From DATHXC01 sp035459965 (GTDB lineage: Bacteria; Pseudomonadota; Gammaproteobacteria; Burkholderiales; Methylophilaceae): a stretch of DNA of 64,000 bases. The stretch lies in NCBI GenBank assembly GCA_035459965.1, contig DATHXC010000004.1:434001-498000 (forward strand), written 5' to 3'. The position numbers and the translations under genes were made by a program. The first letter of the stretch is position 1; every line of letters starts with the position of its first letter. The notes beneath the pieces were generated by a model. The model was given only the letters and a program-made list of their open reading frames with translations. It had not been told where the DNA came from and ran no database searches. This document shows, piece after piece, positions 1 to 9,453 of this stretch.

Positions 1-837
1 CTGCAGGAAGGTAAAGCGATGTTGAAGGCCTTGTAGTATCTGGTCCAGCAGCACCGCTCCACCAGAGAGGTAACGGATAATGCTGGCCTGCCACATATCT
101 GCGTTGGCTATGGTCAGTGGGTAAAACAGCAGCACAGCCGAGCCTATGCCTACCAGTAGCGAGCCGCTTAAAGTCACGGCTGCAAGCTGATTGCTAAAGC
201 CCGATAGCACCATCCTTTTGACGATGGGCGATAAAAGGTAGAACAGGATAAGTGCTAATAAAAATGGCACCACCAGCCACAACATTTTCTTGAATATGAA
301 CAGCAGCAGGCAAGTCGCCAGAAGGATGCCAACCCAGGTCACGGGGCCTGGGACATTAGGCGTATTTGCCAGCGCATTAGCATCATCATCGCCCGTGCTG
401 ATAGGCTGGTTGATGTCGCGGAAGGTGGCATGCTCCGTGATTTTCGCTGCAATCTGCGGGTGCGTCTTGAGCAGGTTGAGGAAATCTTCGCGGAATAACA
501 CGGCAAGTACGCAGTTTTCTGCTGCCCTGGCCTGCGCGATACGTGGTACATCGGCCATAAGTGCGCGCTCACCAAAAAACAGGCCTGCGCCGAGTTCTGC
601 AATGGGATTTTTTTGATTCTGGCGACTAATCAGCACCTTGCCGGAAAGCACAAAGTAGATGGCCTGGCCTTCTTCATTCTGATCAAAAATGATTTCATTG
701 GTGACGTAGCTGCGCTGGTGCAGCAGGTCATTCAGCGTATCAAGCTCATGGGTGCGTAATCCTGAAAATAAAGGCACATTGCGCAATGCAGTTAGATGCA
801 AAGGTTCTATTGCTCGACGAAAGTATCGTAATAGCAT
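1..837 (-). CDS. cNMP-binding / AI-2E-type membrane protein (partial)
   Basis: An open frame runs from an ATG at 837 to the window edge, so only the first 279 residues are visible. Residues about 20-135 read as a cyclic-nucleotide-binding (Crp-like) fold: a glycine-rich region (VLSGKVLIS) is followed by the phosphate-binding-cassette-like motif FFGERALM. After a linker come hydrophobic segments at about 165-185 and 187-205 and another near 220-245, with sequence typical of the start of an AI-2E/PerM-family permease (LLALILFYLLSPIV). The combination suggests a membrane permease with a cytoplasmic cNMP-type sensor at its N-terminus. The ligand and transported substrate are unknown. It is divergent from the yjbQ gene, and the 120 bp between them must hold both promoters. 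The family call is moderately sure; the C-terminus lies outside the window. Confidence 0.7.
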   Translation of the reverse strand, partial: MLLRYFRRAIEPLHLTALRNVPLFSGLRTHELDTLNDLLHQRSYVTNEIIFDQNEEGQAIYFVLSGKVLISRQNQKNPIAELGAGLFFGERALMADVPRIAQARAAENCVLAVLFREDFLNLLKTHPQIAAKITEHATFRDINQPISTGDDDANALANTPNVPGPVTWVGILLATCLLLFIFKKMLWLVVPFLLALILFYLLSPIVKRMVLSGFSNQLAAVTLSGSLLVGIGSAVLLFYPLTIANADMWQASIIRYLSGGAVLLDQILQGLQHRFTFLQ

Positions 838-957
838 GATTGTTCTTTATTTTTCGCTAGATTATTTTGACCAATTTTAATCTTAACAGTAGTTAAAGCC
901 AAATAGCATCTATAGTTATAATTACTTAATCAGTGTTATTTGCCAGAAAGCCTAAGC

Positions 958-1377
958 ATGCGCCAATCCAGCCATCAGATTAGTGTCAAAACCCAGGGAC
1001 GTCGCTTATACGACATTACGCCAGAAGTGATTAAGCTGGTGGCGAATAGTGGCCTGCAGACCGGCATTATCACCCTTTATATACAGCATACTTCCGCCAG
1101 TTTGCTCATTAATGAAAACTACGATGCTGAAGTCCTAGTTGATATGGAGCGGTTTTTCGCGCGCCTTGTACCTGATGGAGATTCCTTGTTTATCCATACT
1201 GCGGAAGGCCCGGATGATATGCCAGCGCATGTGCGCACTGCATTGACGCAAACCTCTCTTTCCATTCCTCTGCTTGAGGGTAAAGCCGCGCTTGGCACAT
1301 GGCAAGGGGTCTTTCTTTATGAGCACAGGCTCGCTTCGCACCAACGGCGCATTCTGCTTCATCTTCTAGGCGAGTAA
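958..1377 (+). CDS. yjbQ: YjbQ/UPF0047 family protein
   Basis: A 139-residue protein of the YjbQ (UPF0047) family, a small trimeric fold with weak thiamine-phosphate-synthase activity reported for some members. Diagnostic stretches are IQHTSASL, NENYD and the GTWQGVFLYEHR C-terminal block, which match the family along its whole length. I prefer the ATG at 958 because the family N-terminus starts near there; an upstream TTG at 940 would add six residues. The stop codon overlaps the ATG of the following GST gene by one base, so the two are probably co-transcribed. The physiological role is uncertain. Confidence 0.85.
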   Translation: MRQSSHQISVKTQGRRLYDITPEVIKLVANSGLQTGIITLYIQHTSASLLINENYDAEVLVDMERFFARLVPDGDSLFIHTAEGPDDMPAHVRTALTQTSLSIPLLEGKAALGTWQGVFLYEHRLASHQRRILLHLLGE

Positions 1378-2000
1378 TGGCCCTACCTATTCTTTACTCT
1401 TATCGGCGTTGTCCGTATGCCATGCGTGCGCGTATGGCGCTGCATTATGCAGGGGTAGGTACTGAAATCCGGGAGATTGTATTGCGTAATAAACCGCAGC
1501 ACATGCTGCAAATCTCGCCCAAAGCGACTGTACCTGTGCTGCTACTGCCAGATGGCGAGGTAATAGATGAGAGCCAGGATATCATGCGATGGGCACTTGC
1601 TCAGAGAGATAGTGAGGACTGGCTTTTAAAGGAAGATACTGGCTTAAAGCAACAAGCCATCGCGCTTATTGCCGAGAATGATAGCGAATTTAAACAGGCT
1701 TTAGATCGTTACAAATACGCAATCCGTTTTCCCGAAAATTCGCCAGAATTTTACCGGGTGCAAGGTGAATTGTTTCTGCAAAAGCTGGAGCAATGTTTAA
1801 ACAACACAGCCTATTTTTGTCGCAATACACGCTGTATAGCAGATATCGCTATTTTTCCATTCATCCGCCAATTCGCAGCTGTAGATGAGGCATGGTTTGC
1901 AACTGCGCCTTACCCTAAGTTAAGGGCTTGGCTCAATGTGCTAATACAGTCGGAATTATTTTTGAATGTGATGCAGAAGCATCCGGTCTGGCAAGACTAA
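1377..2000 (+). CDS. glutathione S-transferase family protein
   Basis: A 207-residue protein with an N-terminal thioredoxin-like GST domain (residues about 3-75) and an all-helical C-terminal domain. The N-terminus carries YRRCPYAMRARMAL, with a Cys-Pro-Tyr motif as in Omega/Beta-like or YjdC-type GSTs, followed by the cis-Pro region VPVLLLPDG and the glutathione-contacting DESQDIMRWA. It probably binds or conjugates glutathione in the cytoplasm; the substrate cannot be told. Its start overlaps the yjbQ stop (TAATG), implying translational coupling. It converges on clpA with a gap of under 40 bp. Confidence 0.85.
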   Translation: MALPILYSYRRCPYAMRARMALHYAGVGTEIREIVLRNKPQHMLQISPKATVPVLLLPDGEVIDESQDIMRWALAQRDSEDWLLKEDTGLKQQAIALIAENDSEFKQALDRYKYAIRFPENSPEFYRVQGELFLQKLEQCLNNTAYFCRNTRCIADIAIFPFIRQFAAVDEAWFATAPYPKLRAWLNVLIQSELFLNVMQKHPVWQD

Positions 2001-2037
2001 TATTTTCTAGCCAGGCCGGAGTTATGAGATTGCAAGA

Positions 2038-4323
2038 TTAAGCTACGTCTGTTGCCAATGAAGAAGTATCTTTGGACTCAGCCGGTTCATCAAACACCAG
2101 TTTGACTTCGTCCTTGTCATCGATATCCACGTTGACATGACCGCCATTTACTAAACGACCAAACAGCAACTCATCAGCTAAGGCGCGACGAATCGTGTCT
2201 TGTATCAAGCGAGACATCGGGCGTGCACCCATGAGCGGATCGAAGCCATGCTTGCCAAGATAAGTTTTAAGCTTATCACTGAAGGTAGCTTCCACTTTCT
2301 TCTCGTGCAATTGATCTTCCAACTGCATCAGGAATTTATCCACCACGCGGATGATGATTTCTTCAGACAATGCAGCAAATGAAACTGTGGCATCCAGGCG
2401 GTTGCGGAACTCAGGGCTAAACAGGCGTTTGATTTCAGCCATTTCATCACCGACATTTTTGCCCAGCGTGAAGCCTATGCCAGTCTTGGAGATGGCTTCA
2501 GCACCTGCGTTGGTGGTCATGATAATCGTGACATTACGGAAATCAGCCTTGCGCCCGTTGTTGTCGGTGAGCGTGCCATGATCCATTACTTGCAACAGGA
2601 TATTGAAAATATCCGGATGCGCTTTTTCGATTTCGTCCAACAGTAATACGCAATACGGTTGCTTGGTAATCGCCTCAGTCATGAGGCCACCCTGTTCAAA
2701 ACCAACATAGCCAGGAGGCGCGCCAATTAAGCGTGACACGGCATGACGTTCCATATATTCAGACATGTCAAAACGCACCAGCTCGATTCCCAGCGTGTAG
2801 GCCAATTGGCGGGCGACTTCTGTCTTACCTACGCCAGTGGGGCCTGAGAACAGGAATGAGCCAATCGGTTTTTGTGAGCTACCCAAGCCACTGCGTGCCA
2901 TCTTGATGGCAGAAGCCAGTGTTTCAATAGCTTTGTCCTGACCGAATACCACGGCCTTCAAATCACGCTCAAGCGTTTTGAGTGCATTGCGGTCATCAGT
3001 AGAAATATTCTTGGGTGGAATACGGGCGATCTTGGCGATGATGTCCTCAATCTCCTTGTCACCAATGACTTTCTTCTGCTTGGATTTAGGCAGTATACGC
3101 TGGGCAGCACCTGCCTCATCAATTACATCGATCGCCTTGTCAGGCAAATGGCGGTCGTTGATGTACTTGGCAGAAAGCTCAGCAGCCGTATTCAACGCAG
3201 AAGCAGTGTATTTAACATGGTGGTGCTTTTCGAAGCGTGATTTTAATCCCTTCAGGATTTGCACCGTTTCAGCAATGCTAGGTTCTTCCACATCAACCTT
3301 TTGGAAACGACGTGACAGCGCATGATCTTTCTCGAAAATGCCACGGTATTCCTGGTAAGTGGTTGCCCCTATGCATTTCAGTGAGCCGTTGGATAGTGCC
3401 GGTTTAAGCAAGTTGGAAGCATCCAGCGTACCGCCGCTAGCTGCACCGGCGCCGATCAGGGTATGAATCTCATCGATGAAGAGCACGGCATCTGGTTGTT
3501 CGGAAAGCTTCTTCATCACAGCTTTCAGGCGCTGCTCAAAATCACCACGATACTTGGTGCCTGCAAGTAAGGAGCCCATATCCAATGAGTAGATGACAGC
3601 ATTAGCCAGTATCTCAGGCACATTGCCCTCAATGATACGACGTGCAAGGCCTTCTGCAATGGCAGTCTTGCCCACGCCAGCCTCACCAACCAGTAATGGA
3701 TTGTTTTTACGACGACGGCATAGCGTTTGAATCACGCGCTCCAGCTCCTTTTCGCGGCCAATGAGCGGGTCTATCTTGCCAGCAAGCACTTGCTGGTTGA
3801 GGTTTTGCGTAAAGTTTTCCAGTGCACCTGCTGGTGCGGCTTCGGCCTCAGTTTCCTGGTCAGTTTCTGTGCGCTTGGGCGCGCCATCAGTCACCTTGGC
3901 AACACCGTGGGAGATGAAGTTCACTACATCCAGGCGAGTAACCCCTTGCTGGTGCAGGAAAAACACAGCATGCGAGTCTTTTTCACCATAGATCGCAACC
4001 AGTACATTAGCACCAGTTACTTCTTTTTTGCCAGACGATTGCACGTGCAGAATCGCACGCTGAATCACGCGCTGAAAACCCAGAGTCGGTTGAGTATCAA
4101 CTTCTTCGGTACCGTCTACGGTTGGCGTATGGTCTTCAATGTAGGTGGTGAGCTCGGATCTGAGATTGTCCAGGTTAGCCCCACAAGAGCGCAACACATC
4201 AGCAGCGGTAGGGTTGTCTATCATGGCAAGCAGCAGATGTTCTACTGTAATGAGCTCGTGCCGTTTCTGGCGCGCGTCCATGAATGCCATGTGTAATGAG
4301 ACTTCTAGTTCCTGAGCTATCAT
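2038..4323 (-). CDS. clpA: ATP-dependent Clp protease ATP-binding subunit ClpA
   Basis: A 761-residue HSP100 unfoldase that feeds substrates to the ClpP peptidase. It has an N-terminal Clp-N double repeat (about 1-140), a first AAA+ module with Walker A GEAGVGKTA and a DEIHTLIGAG Walker B region, and a second AAA+ module with Walker A GPTGVGKTE and LLLDEIEKAHPD. The ClpP-docking loop is present as GIGF near residue 605. Length and domain order are those of ClpA rather than ClpB, because the long coiled-coil middle domain is missing. clpS lies 12 bp upstream in the same direction, the usual arrangement for the N-end-rule adaptor. Confidence 0.97.
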   Translation of the reverse strand: MIAQELEVSLHMAFMDARQKRHELITVEHLLLAMIDNPTAADVLRSCGANLDNLRSELTTYIEDHTPTVDGTEEVDTQPTLGFQRVIQRAILHVQSSGKKEVTGANVLVAIYGEKDSHAVFFLHQQGVTRLDVVNFISHGVAKVTDGAPKRTETDQETEAEAAPAGALENFTQNLNQQVLAGKIDPLIGREKELERVIQTLCRRRKNNPLLVGEAGVGKTAIAEGLARRIIEGNVPEILANAVIYSLDMGSLLAGTKYRGDFEQRLKAVMKKLSEQPDAVLFIDEIHTLIGAGAASGGTLDASNLLKPALSNGSLKCIGATTYQEYRGIFEKDHALSRRFQKVDVEEPSIAETVQILKGLKSRFEKHHHVKYTASALNTAAELSAKYINDRHLPDKAIDVIDEAGAAQRILPKSKQKKVIGDKEIEDIIAKIARIPPKNISTDDRNALKTLERDLKAVVFGQDKAIETLASAIKMARSGLGSSQKPIGSFLFSGPTGVGKTEVARQLAYTLGIELVRFDMSEYMERHAVSRLIGAPPGYVGFEQGGLMTEAITKQPYCVLLLDEIEKAHPDIFNILLQVMDHGTLTDNNGRKADFRNVTIIMTTNAGAEAISKTGIGFTLGKNVGDEMAEIKRLFSPEFRNRLDATVSFAALSEEIIIRVVDKFLMQLEDQLHEKKVEATFSDKLKTYLGKHGFDPLMGARPMSRLIQDTIRRALADELLFGRLVNGGHVNVDIDDKDEVKLVFDEPAESKDTSSLATDVA

Positions 4324-4335
4324 TTTAGTGTTTCC

Positions 4336-4647
4336 TTAAACTTCTTCCATGGCACATTGCAAGGGATGTTGATGTTCACGGGCGTAACTAACTACCTGGT
4401 TCACTTTGGTTTCGGCAATATCAAGCGGGTAAACCCCGCACACGCCAATTCCCTTTGTATGTACTTGGAGCATAATTTGTGTCGATTGTTCACGCGTTTT
4501 TTGAAAAAAGCGCTGGATCACTTCGACAACAAACTCCATAGGTGTGTAATCGTCATTAAACAGAATAACTTTAAACATAGACGGAGGTTTTGGCTTCTCC
4601 GTCTTTACTTTCTCAATCGTAGTGTCTTGATGCTTGGTGCTTGCCAT
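4336..4647 (-). CDS. clpS: ATP-dependent Clp protease adaptor ClpS
   Basis: A 103-residue adaptor that delivers N-degron substrates to ClpA. The core motif VILFNDDYTPMEFVV contains the conserved Asn-Asp-Asp-Tyr-Thr pocket residues. A VHTKGIGVCG segment and the C-terminal AMEEV end are as expected. The Lys-rich N-terminal 25 residues form the flexible extension that engages ClpA. It is directly upstream of clpA on the same strand and is probably co-transcribed with it. Confidence 0.96.
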   Translation of the reverse strand: MASTKHQDTTIEKVKTEKPKPPSMFKVILFNDDYTPMEFVVEVIQRFFQKTREQSTQIMLQVHTKGIGVCGVYPLDIAETKVNQVVSYAREHQHPLQCAMEEV

Positions 4648-4804
4648 ATTTGATACCTATTCTGAGCTTAATTAAAAAAAATTCAAGCCTGAATTAAGTG
4701 TGGGTAATTAGGTTAATTCTAGCCTTCACCTAACAACCTTAATGTTTTGCTATACAACATGGCCTAGCAAAATTAAGTTAGCAAGTTGGGTGCCAGAAGT
4801 CGCC

Positions 4805-6064
4805 CTAAGGATATATCCGTACGCTTTTTACAATCCTGTCCTGGGTTTGCACGATTTCCAGTGCGTGTGTCCCAATTTTGAAGCTGGTTCCAGGCTCAGG
4901 AATATCCTCAAAATGTTCGAGTACTAGCCCATTCAAGGTGCGTGGGCCATCGAGCGGTAAGGACAGAGATAGTTTCTTGTTCAAGTCGCGCAGATTGCTA
5001 CTGCCATCCACCAGCCAACTGCCGTCTTCATCCTGGTGGTAAGTATTGTTGCGCAATGGTGACTGGGAAGTGAAATCACCAATAATCTCTTCAACGATAT
5101 CTTCGAGTGTGATCAGCCCTTTGAGTTCACCATATTCATCGACTACCAGTGCAATGCGTTGCTGATTTTCCTGAAACTGCTGCATTTGCGTATATAAGGG
5201 TGTACCACACGGGATGAAGTAAGGCTCTGAAATGACTTCTTTCAGGCTTTCCAGATCCAGTTCACCGCTCCGTAGCTGATTGATCACCTTGCGGATATGG
5301 ATGATGCCAACGATTTCTTCGTTTGCGCCCTGGCGTACTGGCAGGCGAGTGTGGTGGCTGGATGATATGCGCTGGATAATTTCTTCTATTGGCCTGTCAA
5401 AATCCAGTGACTCGATGTGGGTATGTGCCGTCATCACATCATCTACCGTGGCTTTTTCCAGGTCGAACAGATTGAGCAGAATGGCCCGGTTCTTTTTTGG
5501 GATATAACTGCCGGCTTCCAGCACGATGCTGCGGAGCTCTTCTGTAGAAATCGCATGCGAGGCATCTGCGAAGTTGATCTTGATACGTAGTATTTTAAGT
5601 AGCCCCGCCACGAACAGGTTGGTGAACCAGATGGCGGGATACAAGACCTTGATGAGTGGATAGAGGATGTAGCTGTAAAAGAATGCCAGTTTTTCGGCGT
5701 AGGCCGCAGCAATGACTTTAGGGGTGATTTCACCAAATATCAGGATGATGAAGGTGACGGACAGGGTGCCGACTACCAGCCCGATTTTGCCATCACCCAG
5801 CAACTTGAAGGTGATGTCATCGCTGATAGTGGCGATGGCAACTGCAGCAAACGTGTTGCCTAATAGAATCGCGCCTAACAGGTGGTCGGTTTTTTGTAAC
5901 AGAGCCTGTGCAAGCCGCGCGCCACGATGGCCATCTTTTGCAAGATGGCGCAGCCGGTAGCGATTGAGGGACATCAGACTGGTTTCAGCACTGGAGAAAA
6001 ATGCTGATAGCAGGAGCATAAAGATTAATATGCAAACCTGCAGGTATATGGGTATATCGTCCAA
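4805..6064 (-). CDS. HlyC/CorC family (DUF21-CBS) transporter
   Basis: A 419-residue inner-membrane protein with the domain order DUF21/CNNM (about 1-190, with four hydrophobic segments and SAFFSSAETSLMSLNRYRL at the start), a CBS pair (about 205-330, with VDEYGELKGLITLEDIVEEIIGD) and a C-terminal CorC_HlyC domain. This is the CorB/YfjD family, linked to Mg2+/Co2+ homeostasis; the transported ion here is inferred only. It stands alone on the minus strand between secF and clpS. Confidence 0.92.
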   Translation of the reverse strand: MDDIPIYLQVCILIFMLLLSAFFSSAETSLMSLNRYRLRHLAKDGHRGARLAQALLQKTDHLLGAILLGNTFAAVAIATISDDITFKLLGDGKIGLVVGTLSVTFIILIFGEITPKVIAAAYAEKLAFFYSYILYPLIKVLYPAIWFTNLFVAGLLKILRIKINFADASHAISTEELRSIVLEAGSYIPKKNRAILLNLFDLEKATVDDVMTAHTHIESLDFDRPIEEIIQRISSSHHTRLPVRQGANEEIVGIIHIRKVINQLRSGELDLESLKEVISEPYFIPCGTPLYTQMQQFQENQQRIALVVDEYGELKGLITLEDIVEEIIGDFTSQSPLRNNTYHQDEDGSWLVDGSSNLRDLNKKLSLSLPLDGPRTLNGLVLEHFEDIPEPGTSFKIGTHALEIVQTQDRIVKSVRIYP

Positions 6065-6117
6065 GGGGGGATCTTGCTTAAGGGATGCTTAAGTGTCCCC
6101 GCTTTAGGTCAACCTTG

Positions 6118-7053
6118 TCAAGGCGTGGCATCAGCAGCTTGTTGTTTTTCAGCACCTGTCATCAGGTTTTGGCGTGATACACCCAGATACATCGCAACCG
6201 GGCAAGCTACCAGCACCGACGAATAGATACCGAAAAGAATACCGATGGTGAGTGCGAGCGCAAAATTGTGTAGCGTCTCGCCGCCGAACAGCAACATCGA
6301 AAGTACCATCAGTTCGGTACAAAAGTGGGTAATGACAGTACGCGACATGGTGCGGGTGATGGCATTGTCAATCACATGCGTCACAGTTGCCTTGCGCATC
6401 TTGCGGAAGTTTTCACGCACCCGGTCAAATACCACTACAGATTCGTTCACTGAGTAACCCAGCACTGCCAACACCGCTGCGAGCACCGTCAGATTGAATT
6501 CCCACTGGAAGAAGGCAAAAAAGCCCAGGATGATGACTACGTCATGCATATTGGCGATGATGGCCGATACCGCAAAGCGCCATTCAAAGCGCATGGCCAG
6601 ATAGGCAACAATACCAAAAGAAACCAGCAATAGCGCCAAAGCACCATTTTCATACAGCTCCTGGCCGACTTGGGGGCCGACGAATTCAACACGGCGCATT
6701 TCAACGCTGCTATCTGACTTTTGCAGTGCCGTGAGCACCTGTTCGGAAAGTTGTGCGCTGGATAACCCTGCTTTTACCGGTAGGCGGATCAGCACATCAT
6801 GGCTGGTGCCGAAGTTCTGTACCGTAGCTTCCTTCAGGCCGACACTGTCGACAGCGCTACGCACTTTGCTGAGGTCGGCTGATTGTGGATAGCTGACCTC
6901 CATGATGGTGCCACCAGTAAAGTCCACGCCGAGGTTGAGCCCCCGGTGAGCCAGGAAAAATACCGCCAGGATAAACGTAATCAACGAGATGGCCGTGGTT
7001 AAGCGGCCATAGCTCATGAACGGAATATCATTTTTGATTCTAAAAATTTCCAT
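6118..7053 (-). CDS. secF: protein translocase subunit SecF
   Basis: A 311-residue six-helix subunit of the SecDF proton-driven accessory complex for protein export. Seen: the first transmembrane helix, then the GVDFTGGTIMEV motif, a short periplasmic domain, and the SVNESVVVFDRVREN segment that is diagnostic for SecF helix 4. It lies downstream of secD with a 65-bp gap, completing a yajC-secD-secF operon on the minus strand. Confidence 0.97.
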   Translation of the reverse strand: MEIFRIKNDIPFMSYGRLTTAISLITFILAVFFLAHRGLNLGVDFTGGTIMEVSYPQSADLSKVRSAVDSVGLKEATVQNFGTSHDVLIRLPVKAGLSSAQLSEQVLTALQKSDSSVEMRRVEFVGPQVGQELYENGALALLLVSFGIVAYLAMRFEWRFAVSAIIANMHDVVIILGFFAFFQWEFNLTVLAAVLAVLGYSVNESVVVFDRVRENFRKMRKATVTHVIDNAITRTMSRTVITHFCTELMVLSMLLFGGETLHNFALALTIGILFGIYSSVLVACPVAMYLGVSRQNLMTGAEKQQAADATP

Positions 7054-7118
7054 GATCTTTTACTCTTATCTCTTGCTGCTTGATGATAGATGTTGCATCT
7101 AATTCAGTTAATCGGCTG

Positions 7119-8948
7119 TTAGCCAATTGCCAGTTTGGTGACCTTGCGGCGATAACCGTATACCAGATTCACAATGGCGCGTGAAACCACGACTGCGCTG
7201 AACATGGAAGTCAGTATCCCCAATACGTGAACTACAGCGAAGCCCTTGACCGGCCCGGAGCCGAACATGAATAGTGCCAGGCCTGCAATCATGGTGGTCA
7301 CGTTGGAATCCAGGATGGTATCGAAAGCACGGTCGTAACCCGCATGGATAGCCGCTTGTGGGCTATTGCCATTGCGTAGTTCTTCACGGATACGCTCATT
7401 GATGAGCACGTTGGCATCAATCGCCATACCCAGTGTCAGCGCAATAGCTGCGAGGCCGGGTAAGGTCAGCGTAGCCTGGAGCAGGGAAAGCAATGCCAGC
7501 AACAGTAACAGGTTGATCCCCAATGCCAGTACCGAAATGCCACCGAACGCCATGTAATAAACAATCATGAAAGCGGCAATCGCAGCAAAGCCCCATAAGG
7601 TGGAGTGCATACCGCGCTTGATATTTTCCTCACCCATGCTCGGACCAACGGTACGTTCTTCTATGATATCCATCGGCGCAGCCAGCGCACCTGCACGCAG
7701 CAGCAGGGAAACGTCAGTTGCCTCCTGCGTATTCGCCATGCCTGAAATCTGTACACGTCCACCGCCGATTTCCTCGTTAATCACAGGCGCGGTGATGACT
7801 TCAGCCTTGCCTTTTTCGATAAGCAGTATCGCCATGCGCTTTTTAACGTTTTCGCGGGTTACTTGCTGGAATATGCGCGCGCCACGTCCATCAAGTGTCA
7901 CATGCACTACTGAACCACCACTCTGTTGATCAAGCCCAGGACCTGCGTCAGTGATGTAGTCGCCAGTCAGCACTACGCTTTTCTTGACTAGAATCGGGTT
8001 GCCGCTACGGTCTACATAATATTCATCGCCAAAAGGTACCTGGCCTTTACCGGCATTTTCCAGCGTGAGTGCATCGCTCTTTTCTTCATCCACCATGCGG
8101 ATTTCCAGGGTGGCAGTACGGCCCAGAATCTCCTTGGCCTTGGCTGTATCCTGTACGCCCGGCAGTTGCACCACTACGCGGTCAGTTCCTTGTTGCTGGA
8201 TGATAGGTTCAGCTACGCCCAGTTCGTTGATGCGGTTATGCAGGGTCTGGATATTCTGCTTGAGGGCAAAATCCTGGATACGTTTTTGTGATTCAAGGCT
8301 TAGGCTGGCAATAAGCAGTTTGTCGGTGCCGTTGTCACTATCCTTGATGGTCAGGTCAGGGTATTCCTTGCCCAATACCTTTTTAGCCTTGGCTAATTCG
8401 GTAGCATTGCTGAATCGTACCTGTACCGTTTGCCCTTCGCGCGAAACGCCCAGATAAGTGATGCGTTCTTTACGCAATGAAGCGCGGAAATCGCCCACGT
8501 AACGCTCAGCAGCCTTATCCAGCGCTGCTTTCATGTCAACCTGCAGCAGGAAATGTACACCACCGCGCAAATCCAGGCCCAGATACATCGGCAAAGCACC
8601 TATGCTTTTAAGCCAGTTGGGTGAGCGCGAAATAAGGTTGAGCGCAACGACATAATCTCTACCCAGCTTGCCTTGCAGTAAGTCTTTGGCCTTGATTTGT
8701 GTATCTGTATTGGCAAAGCGTACCTTTACACCACTGGTGTCCTGAAACAGCGAATCATAGGGAATGCTGTCCTGCTTAAGCACATTTTCAACCTGGCTTA
8801 AAAGCGCTGGGTCAAGTTTCGCGGTGCTTTTTGCGGTGCTGATCTGAACTGCTGGTGATTCGCCAAAAATATTGGGCAGTGAGTAAATCAGGCCCAGGAT
8901 AAGTGTGGTCAGCACTAACAGGTATTTCCACATGGGGTAACGGTTCAT
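7119..8948 (-). CDS. secD: protein translocase subunit SecD
   Basis: A 609-residue subunit of the SecDF complex. It has an N-terminal membrane helix, a long periplasmic P1 region beginning at LGLDLRGGVHFLLQVD, and five C-terminal helices containing the characteristic GMAIDANVLINERIREEL motif with the proton-relay Asp. Length matches other betaproteobacterial SecD proteins. It lies between yajC (123 bp upstream) and secF (downstream). Confidence 0.97.
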   Translation of the reverse strand: MNRYPMWKYLLVLTTLILGLIYSLPNIFGESPAVQISTAKSTAKLDPALLSQVENVLKQDSIPYDSLFQDTSGVKVRFANTDTQIKAKDLLQGKLGRDYVVALNLISRSPNWLKSIGALPMYLGLDLRGGVHFLLQVDMKAALDKAAERYVGDFRASLRKERITYLGVSREGQTVQVRFSNATELAKAKKVLGKEYPDLTIKDSDNGTDKLLIASLSLESQKRIQDFALKQNIQTLHNRINELGVAEPIIQQQGTDRVVVQLPGVQDTAKAKEILGRTATLEIRMVDEEKSDALTLENAGKGQVPFGDEYYVDRSGNPILVKKSVVLTGDYITDAGPGLDQQSGGSVVHVTLDGRGARIFQQVTRENVKKRMAILLIEKGKAEVITAPVINEEIGGGRVQISGMANTQEATDVSLLLRAGALAAPMDIIEERTVGPSMGEENIKRGMHSTLWGFAAIAAFMIVYYMAFGGISVLALGINLLLLLALLSLLQATLTLPGLAAIALTLGMAIDANVLINERIREELRNGNSPQAAIHAGYDRAFDTILDSNVTTMIAGLALFMFGSGPVKGFAVVHVLGILTSMFSAVVVSRAIVNLVYGYRRKVTKLAIG

Positions 8949-9071
8949 GATGCGGCTCGTGTCTTGATTCGAATCCAGCCATTATTCATTTTAGCTTTAG
9001 TCTGCTGCATGATTTTTTGAGTTCTGGATTCGGGAGTGATATTGGAAGAGTAGTTAATTAACGCTTCTTAA

Positions 9072-9395
9072 TTACAGCGTCTTAATAGTGCCCTTGGGCA
9101 GCAAGGTTTGTATCGTGTGTTTCTGCACATTGATGGTCACATCGGTAGCAATCTCAAGCCCGACAAAACTATCACCGACCTTGGTTATTCTGCCTACCAT
9201 GCCGCCAGTTGTTGTCACTTCGTCGCCTTTTTGCAAAGCTTCGATCATTTTGCGTTGCTCTTTAGCTTGTTTCATTTGCGGACGAATCAGCATGAACCAG
9301 AACAATACAAAAATCACGACCAGTGGTAGAAAACTTGTCCAGTCTGCCGATGGGGTTGCGGCTGCAGCATATGCGGTACTGATAAACACAGGCAT
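9072..9395 (-). CDS. yajC: preprotein translocase subunit YajC
   Basis: A 107-residue single-pass inner-membrane protein that associates with SecDF. The hydrophobic helix (FLPLVVIFVLFWFMLIRP) is followed by the conserved RPQMKQAKEQRKM basic segment and a small soluble domain with GDEVTTTGGMVG. It is the first gene of the yajC-secD-secF set and lies directly downstream of tgt, the usual order in Proteobacteria. Confidence 0.97.
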   Translation of the reverse strand: MPVFISTAYAAAATPSADWTSFLPLVVIFVLFWFMLIRPQMKQAKEQRKMIEALQKGDEVTTTGGMVGRITKVGDSFVGLEIATDVTINVQKHTIQTLLPKGTIKTL

Positions 9396-9453
9396 TACCT
9401 TTCTAAATTAAATTCTTAAAATTAAATTGCGGTATGACTCGAAGCCCAAAATT

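Noticed and set aside
1982..2018. Inverted repeat CCGGTCTGGC/GCCAGGCCGG between GST and clpA as a terminator
   Set aside because: The loop is long (17 bases), there is one wobble pair and no U-run, and it overlaps the GST stop. Too weak to list as a feature.
3727..4296. A 189-residue plus-strand frame inside clpA
   Set aside because: It is antisense to a fully conserved clpA and has no family features.
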